In this document: positions 24,796-35,731 of the stretch, piece by piece | Position numbering within the stretch: position 1 is the first letter of the stretch | Layout of the letters: each line of letters opens with the position of its first letter | Assembly (NCBI GenBank): GCA_030685235.1 | Contig: MU839117.1 | Location: forward strand, 1 to 64,000 | Origin: Copromyces sp. CBS 386.78 | Lineage: Eukaryota > Ascomycota > Sordariomycetes > Sordariales > Sordariaceae | Direction: 5' to 3' | DNA length: 64,000 nucleotides | The notes under the pieces: generated by a model | Database searches by the model: none | The model's input: only the letters and a program-made list of their open reading frames with translations | What the model was told of the DNA's origin: nothing | Program-made: the position numbers and the translations under genes

Positions 24796-27270
24796 TGCCA
24801 CAATCCAATTAATCAAGCGCTTGGAGACAGCAAACCTTTTGAGGGAGACCTCCAACTTTTCCCCAAACGGTTTTTCTTCCAAAACCCTTTCTCAGCCGGG
24901 CCAGGGGCATCATGGTTACAGAAAAATCACCGGATGTGAGACAAGGTACAAACATGTTTTGGCTTTCTGTCTTCGGCCGATTGCGCAACAGAAAGGTAAT
25001 TGATCAACGCCCCCCTGCTTTGAGGTGATTGTTTCTTGGCTTTGATCCGGCGCTACGGAAGGCCTGGCGCGGTGTTGGCTCGCTGGGCAATTCTTTCCCC
25101 CCCTTGTCCAAGACAGAACCGGAGAATGATGGGGGTGGTGTGGTGATGTTGATCACAGCTAGGTGGATTCCCGACCTCTTTTACTCGATCTCAGGTTAAC
25201 GCAATTTAAAAGGGGTCAAATCTCACTGTATACCCTCCAATGTTTCACCATTCTAGCACCCGCGCAAACCTAGGTCCTCAACGGAGGTAGAGACCATGGG
25301 GGTCTACTCTTATCAACGACTATGGGGTACCCCATAGCACGCCATCTGAATCCCTACTGCGGAACCTAAAAAGATGCTAATGACGATACATTCTCTGAGC
25401 GGCGATAGGTGGTAACCAATGGCAGGCTTGGCATTCTCGACCTTCAGATGTCAACTCATATTGAGCATGGCTACGGTACCCATGAACTTTGAGCGGTTCT
25501 TTGTGGTGGCTTCACTTGTTATGGAACAATGCTGGTAACTTACCGTTGCCTACGAGGTCTTCAGCAAATTCTCAAGGGGGGGAAGAACCCCCTCCGTAGC
25601 GACCCCACGACAAACTGACCGACCAGCGGAGTGCTTCTTGACGATCCTCCTTTCCTTGGTTACCCCAGGCGCTCAAATGTTGAATGAGAGGATGCGTAGA
25701 GGTAGCTGCTCGGGATGTGGGAGTTTGAGCTAGAAGCTTCAGAACACTTATCATAATTTTCAGCCCCAGCAAATGGAAGAAATCACCTTCCATACGAGTT
25801 CCATGGCCTAGCTGCCCTGGTGTTTGGAAAGCTATTTACTGATCACCACGGAGGTGGAAGAACGCATCTCTGTCGCTTGGGCCCAAGTGGCGTCTAGGTT
25901 CTTTCAGTCTAGTTATTGCGGAAAGCCACCGAGACTTCCCTCTGTCAGCTACTATGGCAAAGCAACTCCCAAGCTCATTACTTAGCACTTCGGCTCACTG
26001 CCAGCTACCTAGATGTATCTGTTTCCACAAAACACTTGTACGTCTTGTTCCACCGGACGATTTGCCAGCTCCTCCACACCGAGGGACCTACACCTCTGCA
26101 TGGATATAAAGGGGTAGCGCGGTTTTTGCGAGTGGCAAGGAACTTTAATTTTGTGACAAGGAACAGCTGGTTTGCCGCCTTTTCTCTCCCTGTTTCTTGT
26201 AGTCCCTTTGTACCAAGCTAACCTTTAATATCCATACAGAGGTGTACACTAGATCTCCGTCACATCAATTAAACAAATGGGTTAGGGTAGATCGTATCTT
26301 GAACATCGGGACCAACCCTGCAGATGCCTAGGCTGAAGTAGCACTCGCCTTTCCCAGTCCAAAGAGACATCACTGGGTGACAATATTACACCCGACGATT
26401 TTTCACATAGGATTAAGCCAGAAGCTTGATTAAAAGGTTCAACAGGAAAATAATTAGTAAGTTACGCTCACCTAGCTTGTCAGAATGGGTGCAAGTCGTA
26501 GAAGTTGTGACAGACTCCTGTAAGTTGACAAGCCTTCCACTGTTCCTTCAAGCCTGAAAATATCTGTTGAAGAGCTGTGAAGGCTAGAGCATGGATATGA
26601 TGGAGAGAATTAGTTATTTCTTACGATGTTTTCTTTCACACCAGACAGCAATGCCAATCCGCATATTCGGAGAAAATGTATCTCTCACAATGATAATGAG
26701 TATACAGATGGCTTTACATACTTTCTCACTGCAATCTTCCGGTTCTTGGGCCAGCAAACTCGATTAGAACCGTTCGGAAGTGAGGATCTGAGTATATGAC
26801 AAGTACTGGCAACCTAACCTGGAAGGTAGCACCAAATGCCGATATCATTTCCACTTTTCCCTTCGCGCGAAAGTAGCCCGGGAGTAGTAGTTGCCTGTTG
26901 GTTGGGTCGCTCCCGTCCTGCCCACAACACCGACAGTTCGATCTCGTGTCAGCCGACCAGCCAACAGTCAGGGTTGGGAAGGAACAATCAACCAATGCTA
27001 TTCGAGATTTCATCTCTGAATGCAAAGTCTCCCACACACCTTGTTCGTTCCCGCAGCTGTCAGCACAACTTGCGGGGCCCGAACAAATCCCCAGATCTCC
27101 CCATCTGATTCACGCCTACTCCCTTCCGTTTCCCGACTCACATACAACTACACCGACCTAGTGATTCCAAGCCATCTACCGCCACAAACATTACAATAAA
27201 GAGAAATTCAGCACCACCAAAAAAATCACTATCAGTTCCTGACCCCCAAGATCAATCTCCAAAGCTCAAT
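24796..27270. other. Intergenic, no gene recognised
   Basis: Normal composition resumes immediately after the target duplication. Short open frames (about 25,570-25,790 minus, 25,916-26,221 plus, 26,726-27,161 both strands) overlap one another and mostly begin at non-ATG codons. None shows motifs. The final 150 bases, A/C-rich with CAAAGCTCAAT before the ATG at 27271, look like a typical 5' UTR. Confidence 0.5.
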
Positions 27271-27535
27271 ATGCCTTCTTCCGCCGATTACAAGGTCCCC
27301 CAGCCGCAACAAACAATGGAGATGGTGACCCCTCAAGACGCCATCGTCTCCCAGCAACCTGTAAGTCGCTTTTCCTTTCCTTGCAGACAGGCTGGTGCCA
27401 AGACTAACCACAAGTCTGAACGTAACTCAGACAACCGAGCCACAGCCCGAGATGACCACAGAAGGAACACTACGCGGCGGCTTCGTCGAGGAGTGCAACT
27501 GCTGCTGCTGCGGAGAGGAGTGCGTTTGTTGCTAG
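27271..27535 (+). CDS. Small cysteine-cluster protein, 64 aa, function unknown
   Basis: CDS is join(27271..27360,27431..27535). Exon 1 encodes a P/Q-rich N-terminus ending 'AIVSQQP'. A 70-nt intron runs from GTAAGT to ACTCAG, with a GACTAAC branch site about 25 nt before the acceptor. Exon 2 encodes 'TTEPQPEMTTEGTLRGG' followed by 'FVEECNCCCCGEECVCC' and TAG. Eight cysteines lie in the last 14 residues. There is no signal peptide and no membrane segment. Similar C-terminal cysteine runs occur in CYSTM-type peptides, where they are palmitoylated or bind metal, but here the hydrophobic residues of that family are missing, so the role is open. The frame read straight through the intron is longer (125 codons) but lacks this structure. 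The ATG is preceded by a clean 5' UTR-like region. Confidence 0.75.
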
Positions 27536-29138
27536 GTGTCTCACTAAGGCAGAGTGGTGAATACCTACGACATGCTATCAAGAAGTTCGTGAGCATGGAA
27601 GGAGCAATATTGGTTACTCCAGGAGGGATGGGCCGCTTGCTGAGATGAGCTCTGCTTGGTTACCTCTCGGAATCAAGCTGGACTATAGATGGAATTAAAT
27701 CAGTCTGTTATTGAGACCAAATAATCATGGATCGTATGACTTCCGATTTGATGCCTTGTTTTTATTTTTACCACACGACCAGAGGACTTGATAAGATGTA
27801 AAGCTCTGGCCGGAGTGGCTCCCCTCATTACCTTCAGTCCAGGCCGATGCGACAGTGTGTCATCGCGAACGGGGGTGTACACGCACTCTGGTAATTTCTT
27901 TGAGGAATCTAGATCATATGTCAGTTTGAAGAAGTTCTAGACGTCGTCTCGTCGTCTTCAAGAATGACGTCTAAAGCAGGGGCGATAGCTTGGCAGCTTG
28001 GCAAAAAAGCTTGGCCTGGTGCCATGAAGCTTGGCCAACCTTGGCAGGGCCAAACCAATGATGGGCTACAAAATGTTTGTTGGTGGGCGGGTGACCAAGG
28101 TGAGGTGAGGGGAAGCTGACGTCCGGCCGGTGTTGCGAAATTTGTGCAGCAAACCAAAGAAATTGCGGTTCCATCCAACTCACATCTCTAAAGTACCGAC
28201 GACCCCCAGCACTGGCGCTTGAAGAGGGGGCACAATGTATTCACGGTAACCCCTCCTCCTATCCAACGGACCGAACCGTCTTGATAAAGAGGCGCCCGAC
28301 AGTGATCTCGTCCCAAGCCGCCATGCCAAAGATGCCCCCTCTGAGGTTTCTTAGCTGCGAAAACAGAGACAGCCATCCGCCAAAGGAAATGATTGTGATA
28401 TCCGATGGGCACACAGATCACGCGCAACGGACCTGTAAAGGCCCGAGAGGAGGAGGGTCTGAAACCATCAACGACCGCAAACAGCGACCATTAACTTTCC
28501 AAAGAGAGATGATGTGCGACCACACTTGTTAGCTAGGTACCTTAGCAAGGCATGATCATCATTACCTCGAGGTGGAGGCAGAGTGCTAGCTGGGCTCGAG
28601 CTTCACCATCAATGTCATAGCATGCCAAGGTGGGGGATTGCAGTTACAGGTAGATTGAAGTAGAGCAACCCGCAACCTTCAAGGTGTCATCCCGTCTGTG
28701 CCCTGGGCGTACTGCGCTGTACGTGATGATGGCGAGCCAAAGGACGGACGACGGACGGGAAGTTCCTACACTTTGAAGGTTGGGGTTCTGGACCGTCAAC
28801 ACCCAAGCGTCAAACACGGTATCGCGTCTATGACTGGCATTCTAGCGCGTTCTAGCGATTCCGATAGTTTTATTTGTGAAACATTTAGGAAAAGAGAGAC
28901 AAGATGAGGCTGAAAAATGGAGTCGCTTGTCTGGAATCATTGGGTGATGATGATAAAACCGTGGAGGAAGTGGAAATGCTCCGCTCTTCCCGCCGCCAAG
29001 AGTCACAGGCGGACACAGGCGGTGGTTTGCCTTGAGCTCCACGCAGACTGGCCAATGAGAGGCAGACTTTACGACAGATAGATGCCAAGAGCTGCCAGGG
29101 CCTGGAGCTTCCAGCCAATCCATCACCAGCAAAGCAAC
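27536..29138. other. Intergenic, no gene recognised
   Basis: Overlapping short frames only. A cluster of AAGCTTGGC/CAGCTTGGC words occurs at 27,985-28,045 (about four copies), a minor local repeat. CT-rich and GA-rich patches are scattered. The downstream half probably belongs to the promoter of the membrane-protein gene starting at 29888. Confidence 0.5.
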
Positions 29139-29309
29139 ATGGCGGCGCTTATTCCAGACCACATCGTTCCTCGGCTGCGCCAAACCTTCTCCACGACGGC
29201 GCTTTGCTCAACGACGACAGCTCCTTCGACGACGACGCAGACATGGGTAGACGCAGGTCCAGATGAGGCGACCGGCCACTCGGCGCACCGGGTGGTGCAT
29301 GCCCTGTAA
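29139..29309 (+). CDS. Small ORF (56 aa), upstream ORF or short protein, tentative
   Basis: ATG at 29139 within CAACATGGC (a good fungal start context), stop TAA at 29307-29309. The peptide begins 'MAALIPDHIVPRLRQTFSTT' and is S/T/A-rich, basic and amphipathic at the N-terminus, resembling a mitochondrial targeting sequence, but has no mature domain. It lies 579 nt before the ATG of the next gene. It may be an upstream ORF in that gene's long 5' leader, a first exon whose partner I could not find, or chance. Confidence 0.25.
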   Translation: MAALIPDHIVPRLRQTFSTTALCSTTTAPSTTTQTWVDAGPDEATGHSAHRVVHAL

Positions 29310-29887
29310 CAATTGGCGCGATGGACGAAATGACTGGAATCCGTTATGACCAAAGACATGGCCTCTCTTTTGCCTGACTGGCCGACCTCTTCTTCCTTCT
29401 TCTTCTTTTGCTTCACGTTGCTGCTGTCATTTTCAAAGTGTGTGTCTGTGTGTGTCAGGTTTCAACAGTCTTTTCTTGTTACGGTTCTGCCTCAGCCACG
29501 GGATGGAGAGGGAACCCATTTTCCATTCGTTCTAATCTTTCTCATCCGGATTATTCTGCACACTAGCACTCTCCCTTTGTTGATTCAGTCCGGTCTCGAT
29601 TCTTATTCAGACAGTATTTTGCAGGTCCTGTGAATAGGCAGTCACACTTCCTATTGTTCCCATCTTTTTGGTTCCACCCAGCCGTCCATCCTTCGAGACT
29701 CACGGCAAACTCACTCTTGTCTCACACCTCTCGGACAGAAAAAAGTCTTTTGGTCTTTTGGTCACAGGACACTTAACCTCTCCTTCAACAACTCGATTGC
29801 TGGCCATCCGAGTCCCACGCGAGCTTGCCGGCGATTCACGCTCCCTTTGATGAGTTAAACGACTTACACAACACCACTCCATTCACG

Positions 29888-32800
29888 ATGGCTGTCAGCA
29901 TGAACGGCCCGATGGTGCGTCCGGGCCCATCATATCACCCTACAGTCAACAACAGGGAGGAGGAATGGGAGGATTGGTCCGACGATGAACCATTCACTCC
30001 CATTCAAGAGGAGGATGGCGAGCTCACTCCCCTCACCCCGACCTCCAGCAGCCCTTACAGCACCAATAACAACTATACGACGAAACCACCAACACAACGC
30101 ACATCTTTCTCGGCGGCTCGACAGTCCATGCAGAGAATCAGGCGTGTAAGGTCACGTCAGAGGCAAAAGGCACAGAATGCCAGCCTTGGCATCAAGTTGA
30201 TCACAGACATGACCAAGCTGAGGCAGCAGCAATTACAACAACAGTTAGCCAACCAGGAGGCTCGGAACAAAGGAAAGGGGAGGGGAAAGTTTGCGGACGC
30301 GGCTGCACTGAACGCATTGGAAGGAATGGCTTCAGACGAATCCATCGGCACTTTTGCTTGGCTAAGGAAGAAAAGGAGCAGCCCAGCCTCAGCTACTCCG
30401 GTCGAGAGGAGGATGGATAGGCTTGCGGTAGACACACCTACCTCGGCCGAGCTTTCACCAGGTGTTGGCGGTATCATGATCGGGTTCGCCATGCCATCAG
30501 ATTCAACCGTCGTCATCAGTCCGCAAACTGCCGTCGTTGATACACCGGTCGACTTTGACAAGTACTTCTCTCCGCCTCCCACAGGAAAACAGCCCGTCTC
30601 AGTCTGGTCACCAGACACTCCGGATTCCCAATTCACAATCAACTCGTACAGGACAGCAGGTCCCAGTGCTGGCACCGTGCCGGCTGTCCCTGCGGTTCCC
30701 AACAAATACAGAGATACCCGGGCGACGGAATTCTACGTCAGCGACAATGAAGATGATTTACTCACTCCAATGGGATATGGAAAGTCGCACCCACCAAGGG
30801 TCACTCCCACGGCCTACTTCAGCGACGAGGATGACGACATGGCCACTCCGGTCACTTTGTTCGAGGAGGATGGAAGCCCTGTGGCGACGCGGCAGAGGTC
30901 CATCACCAAATCAAAGAGCCCTGTGTCTGCGACATTAACCGCACGGTCACAACAAGGCTGGTGGGATCAGATTACTTCGCCATTCACACAAAGCCCGGTA
31001 ATGTCAAGGACTCCTGTTACCAGCATTCAAGAGGAGGACGACAAACAAGAGTGGTGGAAGGCGGGCAACAACAACGGGTCTTTGTCTTCCAACAACAATG
31101 ACCTTGCTCAGGGGTCCACGGGAAGTGCCGTGAGGGCCAATCGACCTCCCATGATAGTTATTGAGGACGTCTCGCAAGTAGAAGCTTCTTCTTCCTCTTC
31201 TTACATCCCGTTCGCGGCATCGTCAACAGCGATAGCATCTTCCTCTTCTTCAGCAGCAGCAGCAGCGATGCCGACAACAGCACCTATGGCTCAACGACCG
31301 CACTCCCATGCCGAGAAAGCACGCATATTGATCGAGGAGAACGAACCGACGACCGCGGAATTGCCTCCCCCTTACTCGCCCCCGAAGAAGAACCAAAACG
31401 CCCGGAATGTCCAGACCGCCGAGAATGTCCGATATCGAGCCGTCTTTCCTCCCAGTCATCCGCTGAACTCCATGTACCCGCCGTCTCCAGGCCCGATTTC
31501 TCCTGGTCTGGCACAGACGATGACCTCACAAGGTGCGATCGATTTGCCCTACGTTCCTGCAAGGCCGCCTCCCGCCAGACCTGCGGTCCATCATAGAGAC
31601 TTCCCAGCGCCGCCGCTCAGTGCCTTCGTACCCGCTACTCAAAGGCTGAAAGCCGAGGAAAAACGGCGCCGCAACGAGAAGGAGGACGCAATGGCACGCA
31701 AGGTCGGTGGATTGTGGAGAGGACGTGGCTGCATCCCAGCAAGTGGCTGCTTTGGTCGGCCTGGCCGGGAAGGCAGGAAGCGCAGGCGGTGGTGTTTGGC
31801 CTTGTTCCTTGTGGCTCTCGGGTTGATAGCGCTCGCTGTGGCTCTCGGGGTTGTCTTATCACGTCCCAAGCCTGGCAAGCCCGCCCCTTACTCGCCTTGG
31901 CTCAACCTCACAGATTTCCCACCAATTCCTACCGGCATCTCCACGGTCATTGGCACCGATTCTGTTACTGATGCCTCATGCGCCCAGGATCCGCGCTTCT
32001 GGAGTTGCGCTCTGCCTAAAGACCAGACTGCCCAGGCGGAACCGTTTGCTGCCGATCAGCCCAGTTTCATTATCCAGATCCAGTTCGACAACAGCACGCA
32101 AAAAGCGTGGAATGTCACGGGCCAGGCAATCCCTACGCCTACTCCCACTAAGGATGCCGAAGCCACTGCTTCGCCGTCCCAGACTGGGAGCAACAAGAGC
32201 TCGGTTACTAATGGTACCCAAGCAAACCAGACGAGGGGACAGCGCCCACAATCAGGCGGCGAACCGATGGGCTTCATCTCGGTTGTCAAGAGACTTTTGG
32301 GTCGTCAGATCCAGCAAACTCCCAGCGCTGGGTTCATCCCTCGCCCATCCCCGCCCGAATTTCAAGATATGTACTTCTTGGGAAACAACACCGACGGTAT
32401 TGTGTCCGCAGCCAAAGCCGGAGAACCGACTCCGTTCTACATCAGCATTCTTCGCACTCTCGATGATTCGGTTGGGCCCAACATGCTCACCCGTCGCAAC
32501 CCTGAGGTTGATTCTGCCTCCAATCAGCTCAGTAGGCGCCAATCCAATGGCCGCGTCGATCTTTCCTTCATCCCTCCTGTCCTAAACTCCGACGGAACCG
32601 GCGCCCCAGCCATACTCATGCCGTTCCCTACGCAGCAGCCTCTCCGCCTGTTCGATCGCGGCCTGCCGACCGAGCACTTCGGCTTCTACACCTACTTCAA
32701 CAAAACCGTCTACCTGACCGGCGATGCCTCGTCCGACCGCGTCGGCGGCTCTACCGCCTCCGACTCCAAGTTCGTCATCACCTGGCTCTCGGCGCGCTAC

Positions 32801-33160
32801 AAGGTGGAAATCTGGACGCGGCAGGTCAACGCCACCCGTCTGCTGGGGTCGCAATCCAACGGCGGAGCTGCGAACAACAACAGCACGCGTCCGGGTTCTT
32901 TCCCGTACCCCGTCACCGTCACGCTGGATACCCACGGTGGAATACCGGGAAGGAAGTTTGCGTTTAGTCGTGGGGTCGCAGATGGGGGCAAAATCCTGAT
33001 GAACGATACCAAGTTTATCCTGAATAACATGAACCAGACAGGTGATTGGGTCAACCCCGGCGCGACGTTTAATCCGAGCTTTGGTGGGATGGATGGAGGT
33101 ACCGGAGGGTGTCAGTGCAGGTATACCAACTGGGTGAAGTTGAATGCAGGCGATGCTTGA
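29888..33160 (+). CDS. Large single-pass membrane protein, 1090 aa, unrecognised family
   Basis: One uninterrupted frame. The ATG at 29888 (CACGATGGCT) is chosen because the frame upstream opens only at a TTG. Residues 1-about 630 are low-complexity S/T/P/Q/E-rich and probably disordered, with repeated acidic-proline motifs of the FTPIQEEDGELTPLTP type and SISPxx-like phosphosites. A strongly basic stretch (GRKRRRW) precedes one hydrophobic helix at about 635-657 (LALFLVALGLIALAVALGVVL). The following about 430 residues carry many N-glycosylation sequons (NLT, NST, NVT, NKS, NGT, NQT, NNT) and paired cysteines. No signal peptide is seen, so a type II topology (N-in, C-out) is inferred. It could be a cell-surface or wall-sensing protein; this is not supported by a known domain. 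It lies upstream of, and codirectional with, the Qri7-type gene. Confidence 0.85.
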   Translation: MAVSMNGPMVRPGPSYHPTVNNREEEWEDWSDDEPFTPIQEEDGELTPLTPTSSSPYSTNNNYTTKPPTQRTSFSAARQSMQRIRRVRSRQRQKAQNASLGIKLITDMTKLRQQQLQQQLANQEARNKGKGRGKFADAAALNALEGMASDESIGTFAWLRKKRSSPASATPVERRMDRLAVDTPTSAELSPGVGGIMIGFAMPSDSTVVISPQTAVVDTPVDFDKYFSPPPTGKQPVSVWSPDTPDSQFTINSYRTAGPSAGTVPAVPAVPNKYRDTRATEFYVSDNEDDLLTPMGYGKSHPPRVTPTAYFSDEDDDMATPVTLFEEDGSPVATRQRSITKSKSPVSATLTARSQQGWWDQITSPFTQSPVMSRTPVTSIQEEDDKQEWWKAGNNNGSLSSNNNDLAQGSTGSAVRANRPPMIVIEDVSQVEASSSSSYIPFAASSTAIASSSSSAAAAAMPTTAPMAQRPHSHAEKARILIEENEPTTAELPPPYSPPKKNQNARNVQTAENVRYRAVFPPSHPLNSMYPPSPGPISPGLAQTMTSQGAIDLPYVPARPPPARPAVHHRDFPAPPLSAFVPATQRLKAEEKRRRNEKEDAMARKVGGLWRGRGCIPASGCFGRPGREGRKRRRWCLALFLVALGLIALAVALGVVLSRPKPGKPAPYSPWLNLTDFPPIPTGISTVIGTDSVTDASCAQDPRFWSCALPKDQTAQAEPFAADQPSFIIQIQFDNSTQKAWNVTGQAIPTPTPTKDAEATASPSQTGSNKSSVTNGTQANQTRGQRPQSGGEPMGFISVVKRLLGRQIQQTPSAGFIPRPSPPEFQDMYFLGNNTDGIVSAAKAGEPTPFYISILRTLDDSVGPNMLTRRNPEVDSASNQLSRRQSNGRVDLSFIPPVLNSDGTGAPAILMPFPTQQPLRLFDRGLPTEHFGFYTYFNKTVYLTGDASSDRVGGSTASDSKFVITWLSARYKVEIWTRQVNATRLLGSQSNGGAANNNSTRPGSFPYPVTVTLDTHGGIPGRKFAFSRGVADGGKILMNDTKFILNNMNQTGDWVNPGATFNPSFGGMDGGTGGCQCRYTNWVKLNAGDA

Positions 33161-33895
33161 TGGCAAAAGGGATACAGTGGAGGAGTTTTCGGGTTATAAG
33201 TGCATATCAGGCGCAGGGATTTCAAAATTGTTGCATTCATGTTTCCATTTTCTTTGACTTCACTCGATTTCTTCATCAGAGAGACTACCTATGTGTCTAT
33301 ACCAGAAGCGTTGAACATAGATGTTCATGTGGGAAGCAGCAGGTGACTCCACTTGCAAAGAAGATATCATAGAGTCGTTCGAGCGAATAATTTCCGGATT
33401 GAGACACGTCCAGGAGTGAAAGTCCAATCAGTGAATAGCAGACTTTGATGAAAATTCTAATACAAGAGCTGAAACGTGTACTGGCAGACTTGATGTCGTT
33501 GCAAAGGCTGGGAGAAGGGGGAAGAAGCATTCACCCCTAACCCTGACAGTTGGCCAGTAGTCATTGCCAGCTGTAAGCGAGTGTCACGGCTTTTCTTTCT
33601 CAAAACAACATCACACTCACTCATCAAGGTACTCACTCCATCGTCGACACCACCTGCGACTTGAAGTCGACGAACGCTTCCGGCTTGGAAGTGACTTTTT
33701 GCTTTGTTGGGCAACACTGGGTTCTTTAGTGGAAACTTCGACTCGGAGGTCAGGTGAGCGCGGTCCAGCTCACAGGTGAGCATCATCGTCACTCCTCGGC
33801 CAGAAGCCCGATTTGGGAGGCGTCGCATGGTGGACACTCGACCACTGCCAACGTACTGAGCCTTCTAGAGCAAAGAAGACTCAACAGAAGTCAAT
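33161..33895. other. Intergenic between codirectional genes
   Basis: Holds the 3' flank of the membrane-protein gene and the promoter/5' UTR of the Qri7-type gene. No separate gene is seen. Short frames on both strands lack support. Confidence 0.6.
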
Positions 33896-35731
33896 ATGAG
33901 GCAGCTAAATCTCTTCCACGGTAGTGGACTACGAGCATGGACAGCAAGAGGAGGTCTGGGGATCAGTCGTGCTCGACAGGTGCGGCCACAACAGCCATGG
34001 AATATAAAACAAGCATCTCCCCCGAGAACCATGAGCACATCTCATGACCCAACATCAACACCAAAACCAACATCCACTCAAACATCAACACCAGAATCAA
34101 CATGCAACATGCATATCGCCCATCGAAACAAGGCCAACTGGGCTCAGCCGGACCAGAACGTCCCGGAATATGTGAGGCCCACTAAGCGCCTCCCGACAGA
34201 ACTCCTGACCCTGGCCATCGAGACATCCTGCGATGACACATGCGTTGCCCTCCTTCAAAGCTACGAGAGCACCGAGAACCTCAAGAATAAACCCGAAATG
34301 GTGGCCCATCTCCTCTTCAACAAGAAAATCACTTCAGATCAGCGCCAGTTCGGCGGCGTCCACCCGGCCGTCGCCGTCGAGTGGCATCAGCGCCATCTCG
34401 CAACCCTGGTCCAGGAAGCCATCCAGTCTCTTCCCGAAGCTGGCCCCTCGGGCAATCAATCTTACCAGACAATGAGAAAGCCCAAGCAGCACATAAAGCC
34501 CGACCTCATCGCCGTCACACGGGGGCCCGGCATGCCCACCAGCCTGGCCACCGGCATGGAAGTAGCCAAGGGTCTCGCTTTGGCCTGGGGCATCCCGATC
34601 GTGGGCGTCCACCACATGCAAGCACACGCTCTGACGCCGCAGCTCGTCGAAGCTCTCGACCGCTCCGCTGGTCCCAGCCTCGCATCATCCCCATGGGCAC
34701 AACGCCAACAGCCCGAACAGCAGGCAGCATCGAAGAAGCAGGAAGAGGCTGAGCACCCCAGTCTCGACTACCCCTACCTCAACCTTCTCGTCTCAGGCGG
34801 CCACACGCAACTAGTCTACTCTGTCTCGTTGACCTCTCATCTCATCCAGTGCACGACCGATAACATCGCGCTAGGCGACATGCTCGACAAAGCCGCGCGC
34901 AAGATCTTGCCCGCTTCGGTTTTGGAATCAGGCCAAAACGTCATGTACGCCGCCGCCCTAGAGCGCTTCGCCTTCCCCAGGTTCCCTGCGGGTGCCGACG
35001 AGAGGGAGTACAACTTCGAGTACACTCCGCCCGCCACGCGGGCCGCCGAGATCGAGCAGCACAGCTCGCCCTACGGCTGGCACCTCTCGCCGCCTCTGTA
35101 CGCCTCTAGGAAGATGGAATACAACTTCACGGGCCTGGGATCCCAAGCGCAGCGCATCGCCGACACGCTGGACAAATTCTCTTCGTACGAGAATGCGCGG
35201 GATCAGGTCCTTTCGCGGGAGGACTCTCCGGAGTCCGACAATGCGTCTTACTTGGCCCCCTCGGTCAACTCGGACGACTCCAGCGCCCCTCGCCTCTCGC
35301 CGGCCCTCGAGGAAAAAGACCAGATCGAACAGCGCCGCTACTTGGCCCGTGCGGTTATGCAGCTGGCGTTTGAGCACCTCGCCTCGCGCATCGTCATGGT
35401 GCTCCAGCAGCAGGCGAAGCACGCAGGCGAAGCACAAAAGGTTAAGACGCTCGTGGTGTCGGGCGGGGTGGCCAGCAACCAGTTTCTGAGGCACGTCCTA
35501 AGACGCGTGCTGGAGGTGCGCGGGTTCGGACATATCCGGATTATGGCTCCGCCTGTGAACCTGTGTACGGACAACGCGGCCATGATTGCGTGGACGGGGT
35601 CGGAGATGTATAGGGCGGGGTGGGTGAGCAAGCTGGACATGTTGCCGATTAAGAAGTGGAGCATGAGTTCGACGGGCGAGCAGGGCGGGATCTTGGGGAC
35701 GGATCAGAAGCCCTTTTATGTGAGGCGTTGA
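33896..35731 (+). CDS. qri7: tRNA N6-adenosine threonylcarbamoyltransferase, mitochondrial (Qri7/Kae1/TsaD family)
   Basis: 611 aa, no intron. Transfers threonylcarbamoyl to A37 of ANN-reading tRNAs (t6A). The first about 45 residues are R-rich with no acidic residue (RAWTARGGLGISRARQVRP), a likely mitochondrial presequence, pointing to the organelle form (Qri7) rather than the cytosolic KEOPS subunit. The ASKHA core is complete: 'LAIETSCDDTCVALL' (106-120), metal-binding 'HHMQAHAL' (239-246), 'LLVSGGHTQLVYS', 'GDMLDKAARKIL', 'YNFTGLGSQ', 'VVSGGVASNQFLR' and 'CTDNAAMIAWTG' near the C-terminus. It is longer than bacterial TsaD because of a Q/E-rich insert after the HxxxH motif and an acidic Ser-rich insert after the FTGL motif. 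A second ATG at codon 46 (MSTSHDP) could give a form without presequence. It converges with pre2. Confidence 0.93.
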   Translation: MRQLNLFHGSGLRAWTARGGLGISRARQVRPQQPWNIKQASPPRTMSTSHDPTSTPKPTSTQTSTPESTCNMHIAHRNKANWAQPDQNVPEYVRPTKRLPTELLTLAIETSCDDTCVALLQSYESTENLKNKPEMVAHLLFNKKITSDQRQFGGVHPAVAVEWHQRHLATLVQEAIQSLPEAGPSGNQSYQTMRKPKQHIKPDLIAVTRGPGMPTSLATGMEVAKGLALAWGIPIVGVHHMQAHALTPQLVEALDRSAGPSLASSPWAQRQQPEQQAASKKQEEAEHPSLDYPYLNLLVSGGHTQLVYSVSLTSHLIQCTTDNIALGDMLDKAARKILPASVLESGQNVMYAAALERFAFPRFPAGADEREYNFEYTPPATRAAEIEQHSSPYGWHLSPPLYASRKMEYNFTGLGSQAQRIADTLDKFSSYENARDQVLSREDSPESDNASYLAPSVNSDDSSAPRLSPALEEKDQIEQRRYLARAVMQLAFEHLASRIVMVLQQQAKHAGEAQKVKTLVVSGGVASNQFLRHVLRRVLEVRGFGHIRIMAPPVNLCTDNAAMIAWTGSEMYRAGWVSKLDMLPIKKWSMSSTGEQGGILGTDQKPFYVRR

